Source: Paenibacillus aceris (GTDB taxonomy: Bacteria; Bacillota; Bacilli; Paenibacillales; NBRC-103111). Taken from it: a DNA stretch of 64,000 nt. This document shows, piece by piece, positions 24,890 to 33,185 of this stretch. Positions within the stretch are counted from its first letter, which is position 1. Every line of letters begins with the position of its first letter. Under the pieces are notes generated by a model. That model saw only the letters and a list, made by a program, of their open reading frames with translations. It made no database searches and was not told the origin of the DNA. Both the position numbers and the translations under genes were made by a program. The DNA lies in the NCBI RefSeq assembly GCF_017874035.1, contig NZ_JAGGKV010000028.1:1-64000 (forward strand), written 5' to 3'.

Positions 24890-25594
24890 TTAGCAAGTAA
24901 ACGAATCAATAAAGCGCAAATCAATACCAAAATACATCCAGGAGAAGCCGTTCCAACGGAAACCCGCAATGGAGTTATGGCCGACGAAAGTCGGGAAATA
25001 CCAGAATTGTTGGCCATTGCTCAGCCACACATAGGTGAAACGGAACATACAGCGTCTAATGCCGCCCGGATCCACGGCGAATGTGGCGCCGGCAGCTTTA
25101 TGCGGCTTTTGCGGAGTGTACGAAGGAGGAGCCGAAGTCGGCGCTTGTTGATCGCCGCCCGGCGGCATGCCAGGGCCCGGGAGACCAGGCTGCCCCGGGA
25201 AACCGGGCTGCCCTGGGAAACCAGGCTGCCCTGGGAAGCCAGGCTGCCCTGGGAAGCCAGGCTGCCCTGGGAAACCAGGCTGCCCTGGGAAACCAGGCTG
25301 CATAGGGAAACCTGACTGCCCTGGGAAACCAGGCTGCATAGGGAAACCTGACTGACCAGGGAAACCCGGTGTCATGCTTCCACCACCAGGCATGCCGGGA
25401 AGTCCGAACATGCCGCCTAAACCTCGTGTATCATAGACAGGTACCCAAGCGTAAGCTTGCGGTACAGGGTAGCCGTATGCATAAGGCGCGGTTTGAGGAT
25501 AGGATGCAGCATACGCCGGGTCGATTTCTGGCTGCTGCACTACTTCATTGTCCAGTTCCAAATTCCGTGTCTCTTTCTTTTTGTTTGAAGTCAT
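24890..25594 (-). CDS. Collagen-like repeat surface protein
   Basis: The 234-residue product has a polar N-terminus, a Tyr/Pro/Ala-rich stretch, and then, at about residues 77-142, Gly-X-Y repeats, mostly GFPGQP, encoded by 18-base DNA repeats. The last ~65 residues form a compact aromatic domain (CMFRFTYVWLSNGQQFWYFP ... FDSFTC-like end) with a Cys at each end. Similar proteins are common in Paenibacillus and are often misnamed transporters. Collagen-like proteins in Bacillales are usually spore-surface filaments; there is no signal peptide, which agrees with assembly from the mother cell. AAGGAGGTAC lies about 11 bases before the ATG. Repeat number probably varies among strains. Confidence 0.85.
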   Translation of the reverse strand: MTSNKKKETRNLELDNEVVQQPEIDPAYAASYPQTAPYAYGYPVPQAYAWVPVYDTRGLGGMFGLPGMPGGGSMTPGFPGQSGFPMQPGFPGQSGFPMQPGFPGQPGFPGQPGFPGQPGFPGQPGFPGQPGFPGQPGLPGPGMPPGGDQQAPTSAPPSYTPQKPHKAAGATFAVDPGGIRRCMFRFTYVWLSNGQQFWYFPTFVGHNSIAGFRWNGFSWMYFGIDLRFIDSFTC

Positions 25595-25862
25595 GAATGA
25601 AAGTACCTCCTTAGGTAAAAGCGGATTAGTCGATACTTACTATATGCAGGAGACTAGACGGATGTCACGGTCAGATCCGGCTAAAGGGAGTGTTTTTCCA
25701 AACTATACCATTAGTCCTAATAATAAATGCATTTATGAAACCTGTAGGCTTTTTATCCTATTCGAAATGGAAAAAATACGGGATTTACCTCCCATGGTTT
25801 GAACCTATTTTGTCGTATATAATAGAAATTGGTTATATTTTGAAGTATTGGGGCGGGGTTTA

Positions 25863-26888
25863 TTGAGCGATCTAGCAGGGAAAATGTTGAAATACGATGT
25901 AACAACGAACTATGGGCTTGTATTAGCACCTGCTCAAACCGTACTCATGGAAGAGCACTTGAATTTATTTCGGCATCATCGTATTGACTTCATGGACATT
26001 ATTACGACAAACCTCCAGGAACAAGAACTGGAAGATGTCCATTCCCAGGATTCTTCAGGACTCTTAGTACAGAAAGCAACGCAATTCGCCAAGCAGTTAT
26101 TCGAGCAGATGGAAGTCCAGAAGAAAATCCCACTGTTTGAAATTAAGAATCAACTCATTCCTATCGTACAGCAGGCAGCTGAACATTCGGATTTATTTGA
26201 AATTTTTGAAGCTGTTAAAGCGAAAAACGAGTACACGCATCAGCACAATGTCGGTGTAGGTATACTTTCCACGCTGATCGGAAAATGGCTCCAATTGGAT
26301 GAGCAAGAAGTAGGTATGCTAACTCTTGCGGCTACGCTTCATGATGTCGGCAAAATCGAAGTATCGAAAGATATTCTTCAAAAGCCGGGCAAGTTAACGA
26401 AAGAAGAGTTCAATGAAATGAAACAGCATACGGTTCGAGGCTATAACTTGCTTAGGGAGACAAAAGGCATTAACTACCGAGTGTCACTGGTTGCCTTGCA
26501 GCATCATGAGAGAGCGGATGGTAGCGGATATCCTATGGGGCTAAGGGATAGCCAAATCGATCGATTGAGCCGCATCGTTGCCGTTGCCGATATTTTCCAT
26601 GCTATGACTTCCAAAAGGCCTTATCAAGACATGATGCCATTTCACGAAGTTGTTCGACAGATGCGAGCAGGCCTTTTTGGTGAATTGGATCCGCATATCG
26701 TATCGGTGTTTCTTACCAATATAATCCGTGGCTTAATTGGCAGGAAAGTGAAGCTAACCGATGGCCGTTGGGCGGAAGTTGTCTATATCAATCCTACGGA
26801 TGATACAAATCCCCTTGTAAAAATTGACGAAGCGTTTGTAGATCTTAGTCGAGAACGACATATTCATATAAAGGAAGTTGTTGTATGA
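25863..26888 (+). CDS. HD-GYP domain protein (c-di-GMP phosphodiesterase)
   Basis: The protein of about 341 residues has an N-terminal region of roughly 115 residues, then an HD-GYP domain. The catalytic motifs are intact: HDVGKIEVS, HTVRGY, HHERADGSGYPMGL and VAVADIFHAMTSKRPY. HD-GYP enzymes hydrolyse the second messenger cyclic di-GMP, which controls motility and biofilm formation. Start choice is uncertain: TTG at 25863 follows a GGGGCGGGG stretch, and another TTG lies at 25848. It overlaps a LuxR-type gene by 4 bases and lies just before polysaccharide genes. Confidence 0.88.
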   Translation: MSDLAGKMLKYDVTTNYGLVLAPAQTVLMEEHLNLFRHHRIDFMDIITTNLQEQELEDVHSQDSSGLLVQKATQFAKQLFEQMEVQKKIPLFEIKNQLIPIVQQAAEHSDLFEIFEAVKAKNEYTHQHNVGVGILSTLIGKWLQLDEQEVGMLTLAATLHDVGKIEVSKDILQKPGKLTKEEFNEMKQHTVRGYNLLRETKGINYRVSLVALQHHERADGSGYPMGLRDSQIDRLSRIVAVADIFHAMTSKRPYQDMMPFHEVVRQMRAGLFGELDPHIVSVFLTNIIRGLIGRKVKLTDGRWAEVVYINPTDDTNPLVKIDEAFVDLSRERHIHIKEVVV

Positions 26889-27184
26889 TGCATAATTCGA
26901 TGGCAGAGAATACAGTTTTGCAACAATTTTTCACCAATTATGGACTGACACAGCGTGAATCGGAAATTCTCTCCCTGATTGCTACCCACGGGTACACGAA
27001 CAAGGAAATTGCCGAAAGCTGTTGTATTAGCGAGAAAACTGTAAAGATTCACTTGGCGAACATTATGAGCAAGATTGGAATTGGTTCGATGCGTCGATTG
27101 TTGGCGCTGCTTTTGCAGCAAGCGTTTAAGGTTTCAGGGCTTACGAATGAGAAGAATATCGTATCATCGGTGGGTGTTAATTAA
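26885..27184 (+). CDS. Small LuxR/GerE-type DNA-binding protein
   Basis: The 99-residue product is almost entirely a LuxR C-terminal helix-turn-helix: LTQRESEILSLIATHGYTNKEIAESCCISEKTVKIHLANIM, at about residues 19-60. It has no receiver or ligand domain, like GerE. Its ATGA overlap with the HD-GYP gene indicates translational coupling, so a c-di-GMP enzyme and a regulator are made together. The promoter of the polysaccharide genes that follows is an obvious candidate target. Confidence 0.88.
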   Translation: MMHNSMAENTVLQQFFTNYGLTQRESEILSLIATHGYTNKEIAESCCISEKTVKIHLANIMSKIGIGSMRRLLALLLQQAFKVSGLTNEKNIVSSVGVN

Positions 27185-27186
27185 AC

Positions 27187-27225
27187 AAAAAGAGAAGGCC
27201 TTTTGGGGTTCTTTTCTTTTTTTTT
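27187..27225 (+). terminator. Terminator after the LuxR-type gene
   Basis: An AAAAGAGAAGGCC arm pairs imperfectly with GGGGTTCTTTT and a long T run follows. Confidence 0.6.
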
Positions 27226-27274
27226 ATGTACATTTTTAATGATACAATTTGGAACTTAAAAATGGAATATTTTG

Positions 27275-27303
27275 TTGACATGATACGAAAAGTATCTTAA
27301 AGT
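27275..27303 (+). promoter_or_regulatory. Promoter of the chain-length/kinase genes with operator in spacer
   Basis: TTGACA (27275-27280) and TAAAGT (27298-27303) are separated by exactly 17 bases. That spacer contains the palindrome GATACGAAAAGTATC (27282-27296). A protein bound there would block RNA polymerase, so this looks like a repressed sigma-A promoter. Confidence 0.75.
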
Positions 27304-27317
27304 AAGAGTAGAAATAA

Positions 27318-27332
27318 GATACAAATAGTATC
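27318..27332. promoter_or_regulatory. Second GATAC-N5-GTATC operator candidate
   Basis: GATACAAATAGTATC lies 36 bases (centre to centre) downstream of the operator in the promoter spacer, within the transcribed leader. A single half-site, TGATAC, lies near 27240. Two sites about 3.5 helical turns apart suggest cooperative binding. Confidence 0.65.
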
Positions 27333-27369
27333 ATTTAGTTGAAAAGTAGACTTCTCGCGGAGGGGAACC

Positions 27370-28131
27370 ATGGAAATTAATCTAAAAGAATATTTGATAA
27401 TTATAAAGAAGCGATGGTGGCTCATTGTTTTAGTTGTACTTGCGTGTACAATCCTTACAGCCATGTATACGACATCTAATTATGTTCCGATTTATCAGGC
27501 TTCTACGAAATTGATCGTCAATAAAACATCTGAACAGGGTCAACTAGGCACAGAGCAAATCGATTATGGAGCAATCGGCGTTAATATGGCCCTCATTAAT
27601 ACGTATAAAGAAATTATTAAAACTCCAGCTATCATGGATAAAGTCGTCCAACGATACCCCGAATTGAATGTATCCACAGACCAGTTGATTTCAATCGTCA
27701 ATGTTTCGAATCTCAATGAAACACAAGTCATGTCGATTACTGCCCGACACTTTTCACATGAAAGAGCCGTGAAGATTGCGAATGCGGTATCCGATGTCTT
27801 TCAAACCGAGATCCCCAAAATTATGAAGGTCGATAATATCACCATTTTGAATAGAGCCAAAGTTCAGGACAATCCTGTACCGGTTAATCAAAAATCCAAC
27901 CAATACATCATCCTAAGCTTCGTTGCTTCGTTGGCTGCTACAATTGGTATCATTCTTCTGCTGGATGCGTTAGATGATACGTTGAAAACGGATGATGATA
28001 TTCGTGAGGCTTTTGAACTATCGACCTTAGCGTACATACCGAAAGTAAAAATCAAAGTAATGCGAAATAAACAGAAAAGTAAATCTAGAAAAAAGGTGGA
28101 GGATATTGCATATGCCAAAACTATCCACTAA
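27370..28131 (+). CDS. Wzz/CpsC-type polysaccharide chain-length regulator
   Basis: The 253-residue protein has two transmembrane helices (about residues 17-37 and 178-198) around an extracellular Wzz domain, with NLKEYLIIIKKRWWLIVLVV at the start and the Pro-rich QDNPVPVNQKSN stretch before helix two. It is the membrane adaptor that activates the BY-kinase encoded next and controls exopolysaccharide chain length, like EpsA or YwqC of B. subtilis. GGAGGGGAA precedes the ATG. It overlaps the kinase gene by 20 bases. Confidence 0.92.
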   Translation: MEINLKEYLIIIKKRWWLIVLVVLACTILTAMYTTSNYVPIYQASTKLIVNKTSEQGQLGTEQIDYGAIGVNMALINTYKEIIKTPAIMDKVVQRYPELNVSTDQLISIVNVSNLNETQVMSITARHFSHERAVKIANAVSDVFQTEIPKIMKVDNITILNRAKVQDNPVPVNQKSNQYIILSFVASLAATIGIILLLDALDDTLKTDDDIREAFELSTLAYIPKVKIKVMRNKQKSKSRKKVEDIAYAKTIH

Positions 28132-28777
28132 TTCTGCGATTATGATGCAAAAGAATCCCAATTCTCCTTCAGCGGAAGCTTATAGATCGTTAAGATTTAA
28201 TATCGATTGTTCTGTCTTCGGCCGCGAAGCCAAGGTCGTGACCATCACATCTTCAAGCAGAGGTGAAGGGAAGACAACGACTGCCATTAATTTGGCTGTG
28301 GCGTATGCGCAGACCGGGAAGAAAGTGATTTTAGTTGACGCTGACCTGCGAAATCCATCGATTCATCTTTCATTTGGTGGAGATAATGGGAGTGGATTAA
28401 CGAATTATCTTGCTCAGCAGAACACACTGAACGAGATCGTACGCCAATCGATGATTGAGAACCTATCCATTCTAACGTCGGGGCCGATACCGCAGAATCC
28501 TTCCGGACTATTGGCTTCGAGTCAAATGGATGTCCTGCTGGCAGAACTTCGAGCAAACTATGACATGGTCATCGTGGACACAACCTCGATCTTAACGTTA
28601 ACGGATGCCAAGATTATGGCGACGAAATGCGACGGGACTCTTCTTATCGTCAAATTTGGCAAATTGAAGCGCGGCATAGCCAAGAAAGTGAAAGAGGAGT
28701 TACATCTTGCGAAAGTAAATTTAATTGGCGTTGTCATGAATGAAATGAAAAACGAGCATGCGGCGTCGTATCTTTGA
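28112..28777 (+). CDS. BY-type kinase of polysaccharide synthesis (CpsD/EpsB-like)
   Basis: The 221-residue protein has Walker A (SSSRGEGKTTTAINLA), Walker A' (VILVDADLR) and a Walker B region reading VIVDTTS rather than the common VIVDTPP. It works with the membrane adaptor encoded before it. The C-terminus, MNEMKNEHAASYL, has only one Tyr, instead of the Tyr cluster that BY-kinases normally autophosphorylate, so regulation by tail phosphorylation may be reduced. I chose the ATG at 28112, with GGTGGAGG upstream. Confidence 0.9.
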   Translation: MPKLSTNSAIMMQKNPNSPSAEAYRSLRFNIDCSVFGREAKVVTITSSSRGEGKTTTAINLAVAYAQTGKKVILVDADLRNPSIHLSFGGDNGSGLTNYLAQQNTLNEIVRQSMIENLSILTSGPIPQNPSGLLASSQMDVLLAELRANYDMVIVDTTSILTLTDAKIMATKCDGTLLIVKFGKLKRGIAKKVKEELHLAKVNLIGVVMNEMKNEHAASYL

Positions 28778-28819
28778 TCGCGATGGAAAACCAAAGTAAG
28801 GGGAGAGAGTTCATATCTA

Positions 28820-30103
28820 ATGAGAAAAAAACGACGAAAGCAGCAACGGAAAGTCGTGAGAACCCTTTGCATCTTGACGTTAAGCATTGGTATTTTGGCA
28901 GGGTGCTCAGATACGGCGGTTACAAATTCGGACGGTAATTCCGTTTATAGCGATCAAGCGCCGAAAAGCGTTAAAGTATTCAAGGTGATTAAGCAGAAAA
29001 TCGGAGATCCGCTGGAACGTGCTGCAGAAGCGCAATCGTCAGCTCAATTTGGTATTACAGCTAAAGCTTCCGGGGATATTGATCAAATTTTGAAGAAACG
29101 CGGAGATATGGTTCAGGAAGGCGATGTCATTCTCCGGATAAGATCAGGTGAACTCCAGACTCAACGAGAGTCTGCAGCTCTTGCCGTTCAAACAGCCCAG
29201 GAAGCGATAGAGCGAGCCAAAGTAAAGGCTAAGAAAGAAACGGAGAACCAACGGCTGGATATGAGCAATTCAATCCAAAAGATGGAGCTGGGAATGACCG
29301 TTTTGATGCGGAATTACAATAAAATGAAAAACGATTATGATATCGGATTGGTCACGAAAGCTCAGCTTTATCAGATGGAAACTCAGATGATGAGTGCCCG
29401 TATGGATCTGGACCAGCTCAAACAGAAATTGAGCATTTTAGAACCGCTAAGTGTTCCGGCTGAATTCGAAACACAGCTCAAGAGTGCTCAGGTTGCTTTG
29501 CAGCAGCTGGATCAATCGATGAAGAACCTTGAAGTGAAAGCCACGGTGAGCGGTTTATTGACGGAGATGCCGCTCGAAGCGGGAATGGCGCTGCAGCCTG
29601 GAGACAAGGTCGGTATCATCCAACGACTGGATCCGATCAAAATTAAGGCACAGCTTACGGAAGCGGAAACGAATCAAATTGGCAAAAAGACGGAATTATC
29701 TTATTTTGTTCCGGGAGTCAAAGATAAGTACAAAGGAACGATCAGTTATCTCTCCAAGGTGATCGATCCGGAAACGAAAACGTATGAAATCAATCTTGAG
29801 GTGCCGAACAAAGATCTGATCTTGAAGCCTGGCACGAAGCTGAAAGTTCAACTGACAGATGAACAAGATCAAATCGTAGTGACAGTTCCTACTTATAGCA
29901 TTGTTAAAGAGGGTGACAATGCGTTTGTATTCGTACTCACAGGAGATACGGTAGAAAAACGCAGCATTCAATTAGGCAGATTGAATGAGCCTAGTCAAGA
30001 AGTGCTCTCAGGCCTCAAAGAGGGAGAAATGGTCGTTAAAACGAGCCCGAGTCAGTTATCCGACAAAGAAAAAGTTCAAATGACGGCTATTGAAGAGCAA
30101 TAA
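28820..30103 (+). CDS. HlyD/RND-type membrane fusion lipoprotein
   Basis: The 427-residue protein has a basic N-terminus and a lipobox ILAGC near residues 26-30, so it is a lipoprotein. A biotinyl-lipoyl half-motif, a long coiled coil at about residues 110-225, a second lipoyl half (VKATVSGLLTEMPLEAGMAL) and beta-barrel domains follow, as in MacA-type adaptors. No MacB-like ABC or RND partner is encoded next to it. Here it follows the polysaccharide kinase and precedes a secreted protein, which suggests a link to polymer export across the wall, or partnership with one of the ABC exporters of the peptide cassettes. Confidence 0.87.
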   Translation: MRKKRRKQQRKVVRTLCILTLSIGILAGCSDTAVTNSDGNSVYSDQAPKSVKVFKVIKQKIGDPLERAAEAQSSAQFGITAKASGDIDQILKKRGDMVQEGDVILRIRSGELQTQRESAALAVQTAQEAIERAKVKAKKETENQRLDMSNSIQKMELGMTVLMRNYNKMKNDYDIGLVTKAQLYQMETQMMSARMDLDQLKQKLSILEPLSVPAEFETQLKSAQVALQQLDQSMKNLEVKATVSGLLTEMPLEAGMALQPGDKVGIIQRLDPIKIKAQLTEAETNQIGKKTELSYFVPGVKDKYKGTISYLSKVIDPETKTYEINLEVPNKDLILKPGTKLKVQLTDEQDQIVVTVPTYSIVKEGDNAFVFVLTGDTVEKRSIQLGRLNEPSQEVLSGLKEGEMVVKTSPSQLSDKEKVQMTAIEEQ

Positions 30104-30124
30104 TTAAAATTGGAGTGACTTGAA

Positions 30125-31843
30125 TTGAAAATAAACTGGAAACATTCGATGGTTATGTTCATCTTATCCGTCTCCCTAGTGATTCCATCCGCAGCTTTCC
30201 ATGTAGCAGCCGATGAAAAATATGCGCCTGCGACAACGGTGAAAAGTTATTCATTGACGAATGGTATTAAGGTAGAAGTAAAAAGTGTTTTAAATGAATC
30301 AACCTCGGAAGGGACCAGGATCGGCACGGTTGTCCGCCTATTTAACGATGGAGACCGCTTAACGGGTGTACCGGAATACGAGGTTCGAGCCAAGACTTTA
30401 GATGGCTTGGAATATATCATGCGTCCAAGTCAAGCTAACGCCAAAAACATTCAACCCAAAGAGACGGTCGAGCTTAGCTATATGAATATCGTTGAGCGTT
30501 ATGACGTCTTTTCACTAACTGAACTTTCCTTCTATGATGTGGATGAATTCGTCTATCCCAAGCAAGAAAAGAAAATCATATCACTGCCTATTTCAGACAT
30601 AGAATGGAAAGGTGAAAAGGCTGTCCTGACCGATCCGGCAACGATGAAGAAATGGGAGGATACGTTTACGATCCCTGTGCTATCAAGTACCTTAGCGTAC
30701 AAACCGATCAGCCTTACTGAACAAAATACGCCGGATGGACCTATGACGATCGTGGCATTGCTTGCTACGAATAACGGGGACAAGAAGACAGTCATACCTG
30801 ATTTTCGGATTAATGGAAAAACGGAGAATAAGATCTACACCGGCAGCAGAATTGAGAAGGATCCGGTCATCCTCGAACCGGGTGAGAAGAATTATGTTCA
30901 TTATGCGGTTCCGATCCGAAATAAGATGGAAGTGAAAAGTTTATCGGTCCTCACGCCGGAAGACTTCGTGGGCGATGATAAAGCACATACGAATTATTTA
31001 ATTGGCAGACTAACGATCACACCACCTGGCGCTAACGATGTACGGTTCTTTATGAACCAACTGCCGCCGTATGAGTTGAATAAGCCGATTCAGTTTGATC
31101 CGTTAACGAAGCTAATTCGGCCAGAGATCAATGTGTCCATGTCGGATCTGCGCATCTATGAAAGTGCAGGAGGTGGCTTTAAGGCCGCTGTTGCCAAGTT
31201 CAAGCTGCTTAATAAGAGTGAGAGCCCACAGCAGGTTCCGCAGTTTCAGGCCGTGCTATCAAGTGTTAGCGGTAATAAATACTTGGGCACAAGACAAAAT
31301 ACGCAGGTAGAAACGCTCATTCCTAATATCAGTTACGTCATCTACTATTCATTTATTATTCCGAATGCAGAAACCGGCGAGAAATTGGCTATGGAGATTA
31401 CGGACGGGAAAAGCGCAGAGCCGTATAACCTTCCTCTGGCTGCCTTCAAGACGAAAGTCATCGAAGAGACGGAAGATAAATCTTCTGCTTTCTATCCTTT
31501 TCAGGTCACTTTGAATAATTGGTCAATGGGGATCAACTATAATATGGGGGGAAGCTTGCCCTACTCCTATAAGACGAATTTGGATTTTGATATTAAACTT
31601 CAGGATGAAATCGTCGTTGATCAAAGCTTTTCCAAAATGAGGCTGGAGTTCGTCGATGCCAAGAACAGAATCATGGCTTCAAAAGTCCTTTCATTTACAG
31701 GGGATAATAAACTGGTCAGCGGAACCCAAACCCTCGATTTTAGTTTGGATCGACTTGAAACCACGGTATATCTTCGTATATACGAAATGATTGATACACC
31801 CTTTGGGGAAGCAAGACGTCTTATCCAAACTGCGAAACGATAG
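30125..31843 (+). CDS. Large secreted protein of unknown function
   Basis: The 572-residue product has a signal peptide (about 29 residues, ending AAFHVAA) and then several beta-sandwich-like repeats, each with the pattern of extracellular FxLYD-like domains: VVRLFNDGDRLTGVPEYEVR, IVALLATNNGDKKTVIPDFR and AKFKLLNKSESPQQVPQFQA. I do not recognise a named family. The TTG start has TGGAGTGA seven bases upstream. It sits between the membrane fusion lipoprotein and the first peptide precursor, apparently in one operon. A surface or matrix role is the best guess. Confidence 0.75.
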   Translation: MKINWKHSMVMFILSVSLVIPSAAFHVAADEKYAPATTVKSYSLTNGIKVEVKSVLNESTSEGTRIGTVVRLFNDGDRLTGVPEYEVRAKTLDGLEYIMRPSQANAKNIQPKETVELSYMNIVERYDVFSLTELSFYDVDEFVYPKQEKKIISLPISDIEWKGEKAVLTDPATMKKWEDTFTIPVLSSTLAYKPISLTEQNTPDGPMTIVALLATNNGDKKTVIPDFRINGKTENKIYTGSRIEKDPVILEPGEKNYVHYAVPIRNKMEVKSLSVLTPEDFVGDDKAHTNYLIGRLTITPPGANDVRFFMNQLPPYELNKPIQFDPLTKLIRPEINVSMSDLRIYESAGGGFKAAVAKFKLLNKSESPQQVPQFQAVLSSVSGNKYLGTRQNTQVETLIPNISYVIYYSFIIPNAETGEKLAMEITDGKSAEPYNLPLAAFKTKVIEETEDKSSAFYPFQVTLNNWSMGINYNMGGSLPYSYKTNLDFDIKLQDEIVVDQSFSKMRLEFVDAKNRIMASKVLSFTGDNKLVSGTQTLDFSLDRLETTVYLRIYEMIDTPFGEARRLIQTAKR

Positions 31844-31855
31844 GAGAGCGAAGCG

Positions 31856-32062
31856 ATGGAAGAAAAGGCGAAGAGGGAACAAAAGTTGTATGTGCGCCCC
31901 ATGGTTTTAAGTCAACAGCCGGTTCGTTTTGAGACAGCCCAAAGCTGGAACAAAGGTCATGGGAACCTGAATCACCCAGGTACAGGGAACGGCGGCATCA
32001 ATTATCCTAACCCTCCTTACACTGGGCCTCATAATGGCAACGGAAATGGAAAAAATAAGTAA
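31856..32062 (+). CDS. Candidate RiPP precursor peptide, cassette A
   Basis: The 68-residue peptide has a charged N-terminus, then Y12-x-x-P15-x-x-L18, which resembles the YxxPxL motif by which lasso leader peptides bind PqqD-like proteins. QQPVRFETAQSWN follows, and after it a tail with ten Asn and ten Gly (from residue 32) plus several Pro and two Tyr. The tail has no Cys, Asp or Glu, so a lasso-type isopeptide ring to an acidic residue is impossible. The gene is followed by a hairpin and then kinase, PqqD-like, peptidase, ABC and nucleotidyltransferase genes. I infer a precursor for a modified exported peptide. A structural surface peptide is the alternative. Confidence 0.65.
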   Translation: MEEKAKREQKLYVRPMVLSQQPVRFETAQSWNKGHGNLNHPGTGNGGINYPNPPYTGPHNGNGNGKNK

Positions 32063-32073
32063 AATTTTCTAAA

Positions 32074-32102
32074 GAGGTCAATGGTATACTGCCATTGACC
32101 TC
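32074..32102 (+). terminator. Hairpin between cassette A precursor and biosynthetic genes
   Basis: GAGGTCAATGG pairs perfectly with CCATTGACCTC around a 7-base loop. No T run follows, so it may partly stop transcription or stabilise the precursor message, a common layout in peptide operons. Confidence 0.65.
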
Positions 32103-32133
32103 AAATTTCAATAGAGTCCCAAGGGGATATATC

Positions 32134-32916
32134 ATGGAGCGCATGTACACGACGATTGGTGAGCATTTCATTCAAATCCTTTGCGACTCGGCAAAGATTA
32201 TGAATTGGATTGAACGAAATTTCCAAGTAGTAGAGCCAATCAAAGATCAGCCTGATCTCTTCATTCAACTTACAGAGGGATATGGGATTCCTTTTGTTGA
32301 CTATCACGTGACGATCACAAAAGAATCGAATCTCATTTCATTTCGCAGGGCCGATTACTTAATTGAGACTAGTTTGGATTATCAGAATTCTCGCATTTCC
32401 GTACATAATGAATTAGCGTTAAAGCATGCATTAATGAATCTATACAGTTCCTATCTGGTTTACCATCGATGGGGACTATTAATTCATTCATCCTGCACGA
32501 TCGATAAGGACAATGCCTACATGTTTGCAGGTCACTCGGGAGCTGGCAAATCTACTGTGGCGAAGTTATCGCATCCCCGGGAACTCCTATCCGATGAGGC
32601 AACGATAATCAAAATCACTCCTGATCAAATAACCGTTTTTGATTCTCCTTTTCGAAGTGAATTGGTAAGAACAGGCGTTAAAGAGTCTAGTACGTTAACA
32701 GGCATTTATTTATTACATCAGGCGATTGATAATCGCATTGTTCCACTTACCAAATCGAATGGCCTTCTTTTTCTTATGAATAAAGTGTTTTATTGGTCGC
32801 ACAGTTTGGAAGAAACGAGGAACATCCTTCGATTATTGCAGCATGTGGTCAACGCAGTTTCCATTTCCGAGCTGCATTTTCAAAAAAATGATACATTTTG
32901 GGAGCTGATATCCTAA
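32134..32916 (+). CDS. HPr-kinase-like kinase, cassette A
   Basis: The 260-residue protein has the Walker A loop AGHSGAGKST at residues 132-141, followed by LLSDEATI, as in HPr kinase-related proteins of RiPP clusters. In the paeninodin cluster a related kinase (PadeK) phosphorylates the peptide on its C-terminal Ser. AAGGGGAT lies upstream of the ATG at 32134; an in-frame TTG at 32095 has no ribosome site and overlaps the hairpin. Only an HprK-like fold is visible; it is not the HPr regulator of carbon control, because it lacks the N-terminal HprK domain. Confidence 0.83.
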   Translation: MERMYTTIGEHFIQILCDSAKIMNWIERNFQVVEPIKDQPDLFIQLTEGYGIPFVDYHVTITKESNLISFRRADYLIETSLDYQNSRISVHNELALKHALMNLYSSYLVYHRWGLLIHSSCTIDKDNAYMFAGHSGAGKSTVAKLSHPRELLSDEATIIKITPDQITVFDSPFRSELVRTGVKESSTLTGIYLLHQAIDNRIVPLTKSNGLLFLMNKVFYWSHSLEETRNILRLLQHVVNAVSISELHFQKNDTFWELIS

Positions 32917-33185
32917 TGACCGAATACCTTCGGATGAATGATTATGAGTCCATTCAACTGGATAAGGAATGCATTATTTTGAACACGGATGAATTTACCT
33001 TAACGAAATTAAACGAAGTGGGTGGATACTGCTGGTCACTACTCGGCGTAGCTCAGACCGTAAGTTCCATTAGCGAAGCGGTTCGGAAGGAGTACGAATC
33101 CGTCTGCGAGTCGGTTGAAGAAGATGTTGAAGCATTTTTGAAGGATATGATTGGGCGAGGCCTGGTTCAATATGCAGTTTCATAA
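32916..33185 (+). CDS. PqqD-like peptide recognition protein, cassette A
   Basis: The 89-residue protein has the PqqD/RRE layout: three strands with CIILNTDEFTLTKLNEVGGY, a GGYCWSLL helix, and a helical end with EEDVEAFLKDMIGRGLVQ. In lasso clusters such proteins (B1) bind the leader peptide and present it to the enzymes. It starts within the stop codon of the kinase gene (TAATG) and overlaps the peptidase gene, so all are co-translated. Confidence 0.83.
   Translation: MTEYLRMNDYESIQLDKECIILNTDEFTLTKLNEVGGYCWSLLGVAQTVSSISEAVRKEYESVCESVEEDVEAFLKDMIGRGLVQYAVS

Noticed and set aside
24977..25355. Plus-strand collagen-like (Gly-Lys-Pro) frames
   Set aside because: They are antisense images of the GFPGQP repeats of the minus-strand gene, which has the start site and a folded C-terminal domain.
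32134..32916. True HPr kinase/phosphorylase
   Set aside because: It lacks the N-terminal HprK domain and sits in a peptide gene cluster.
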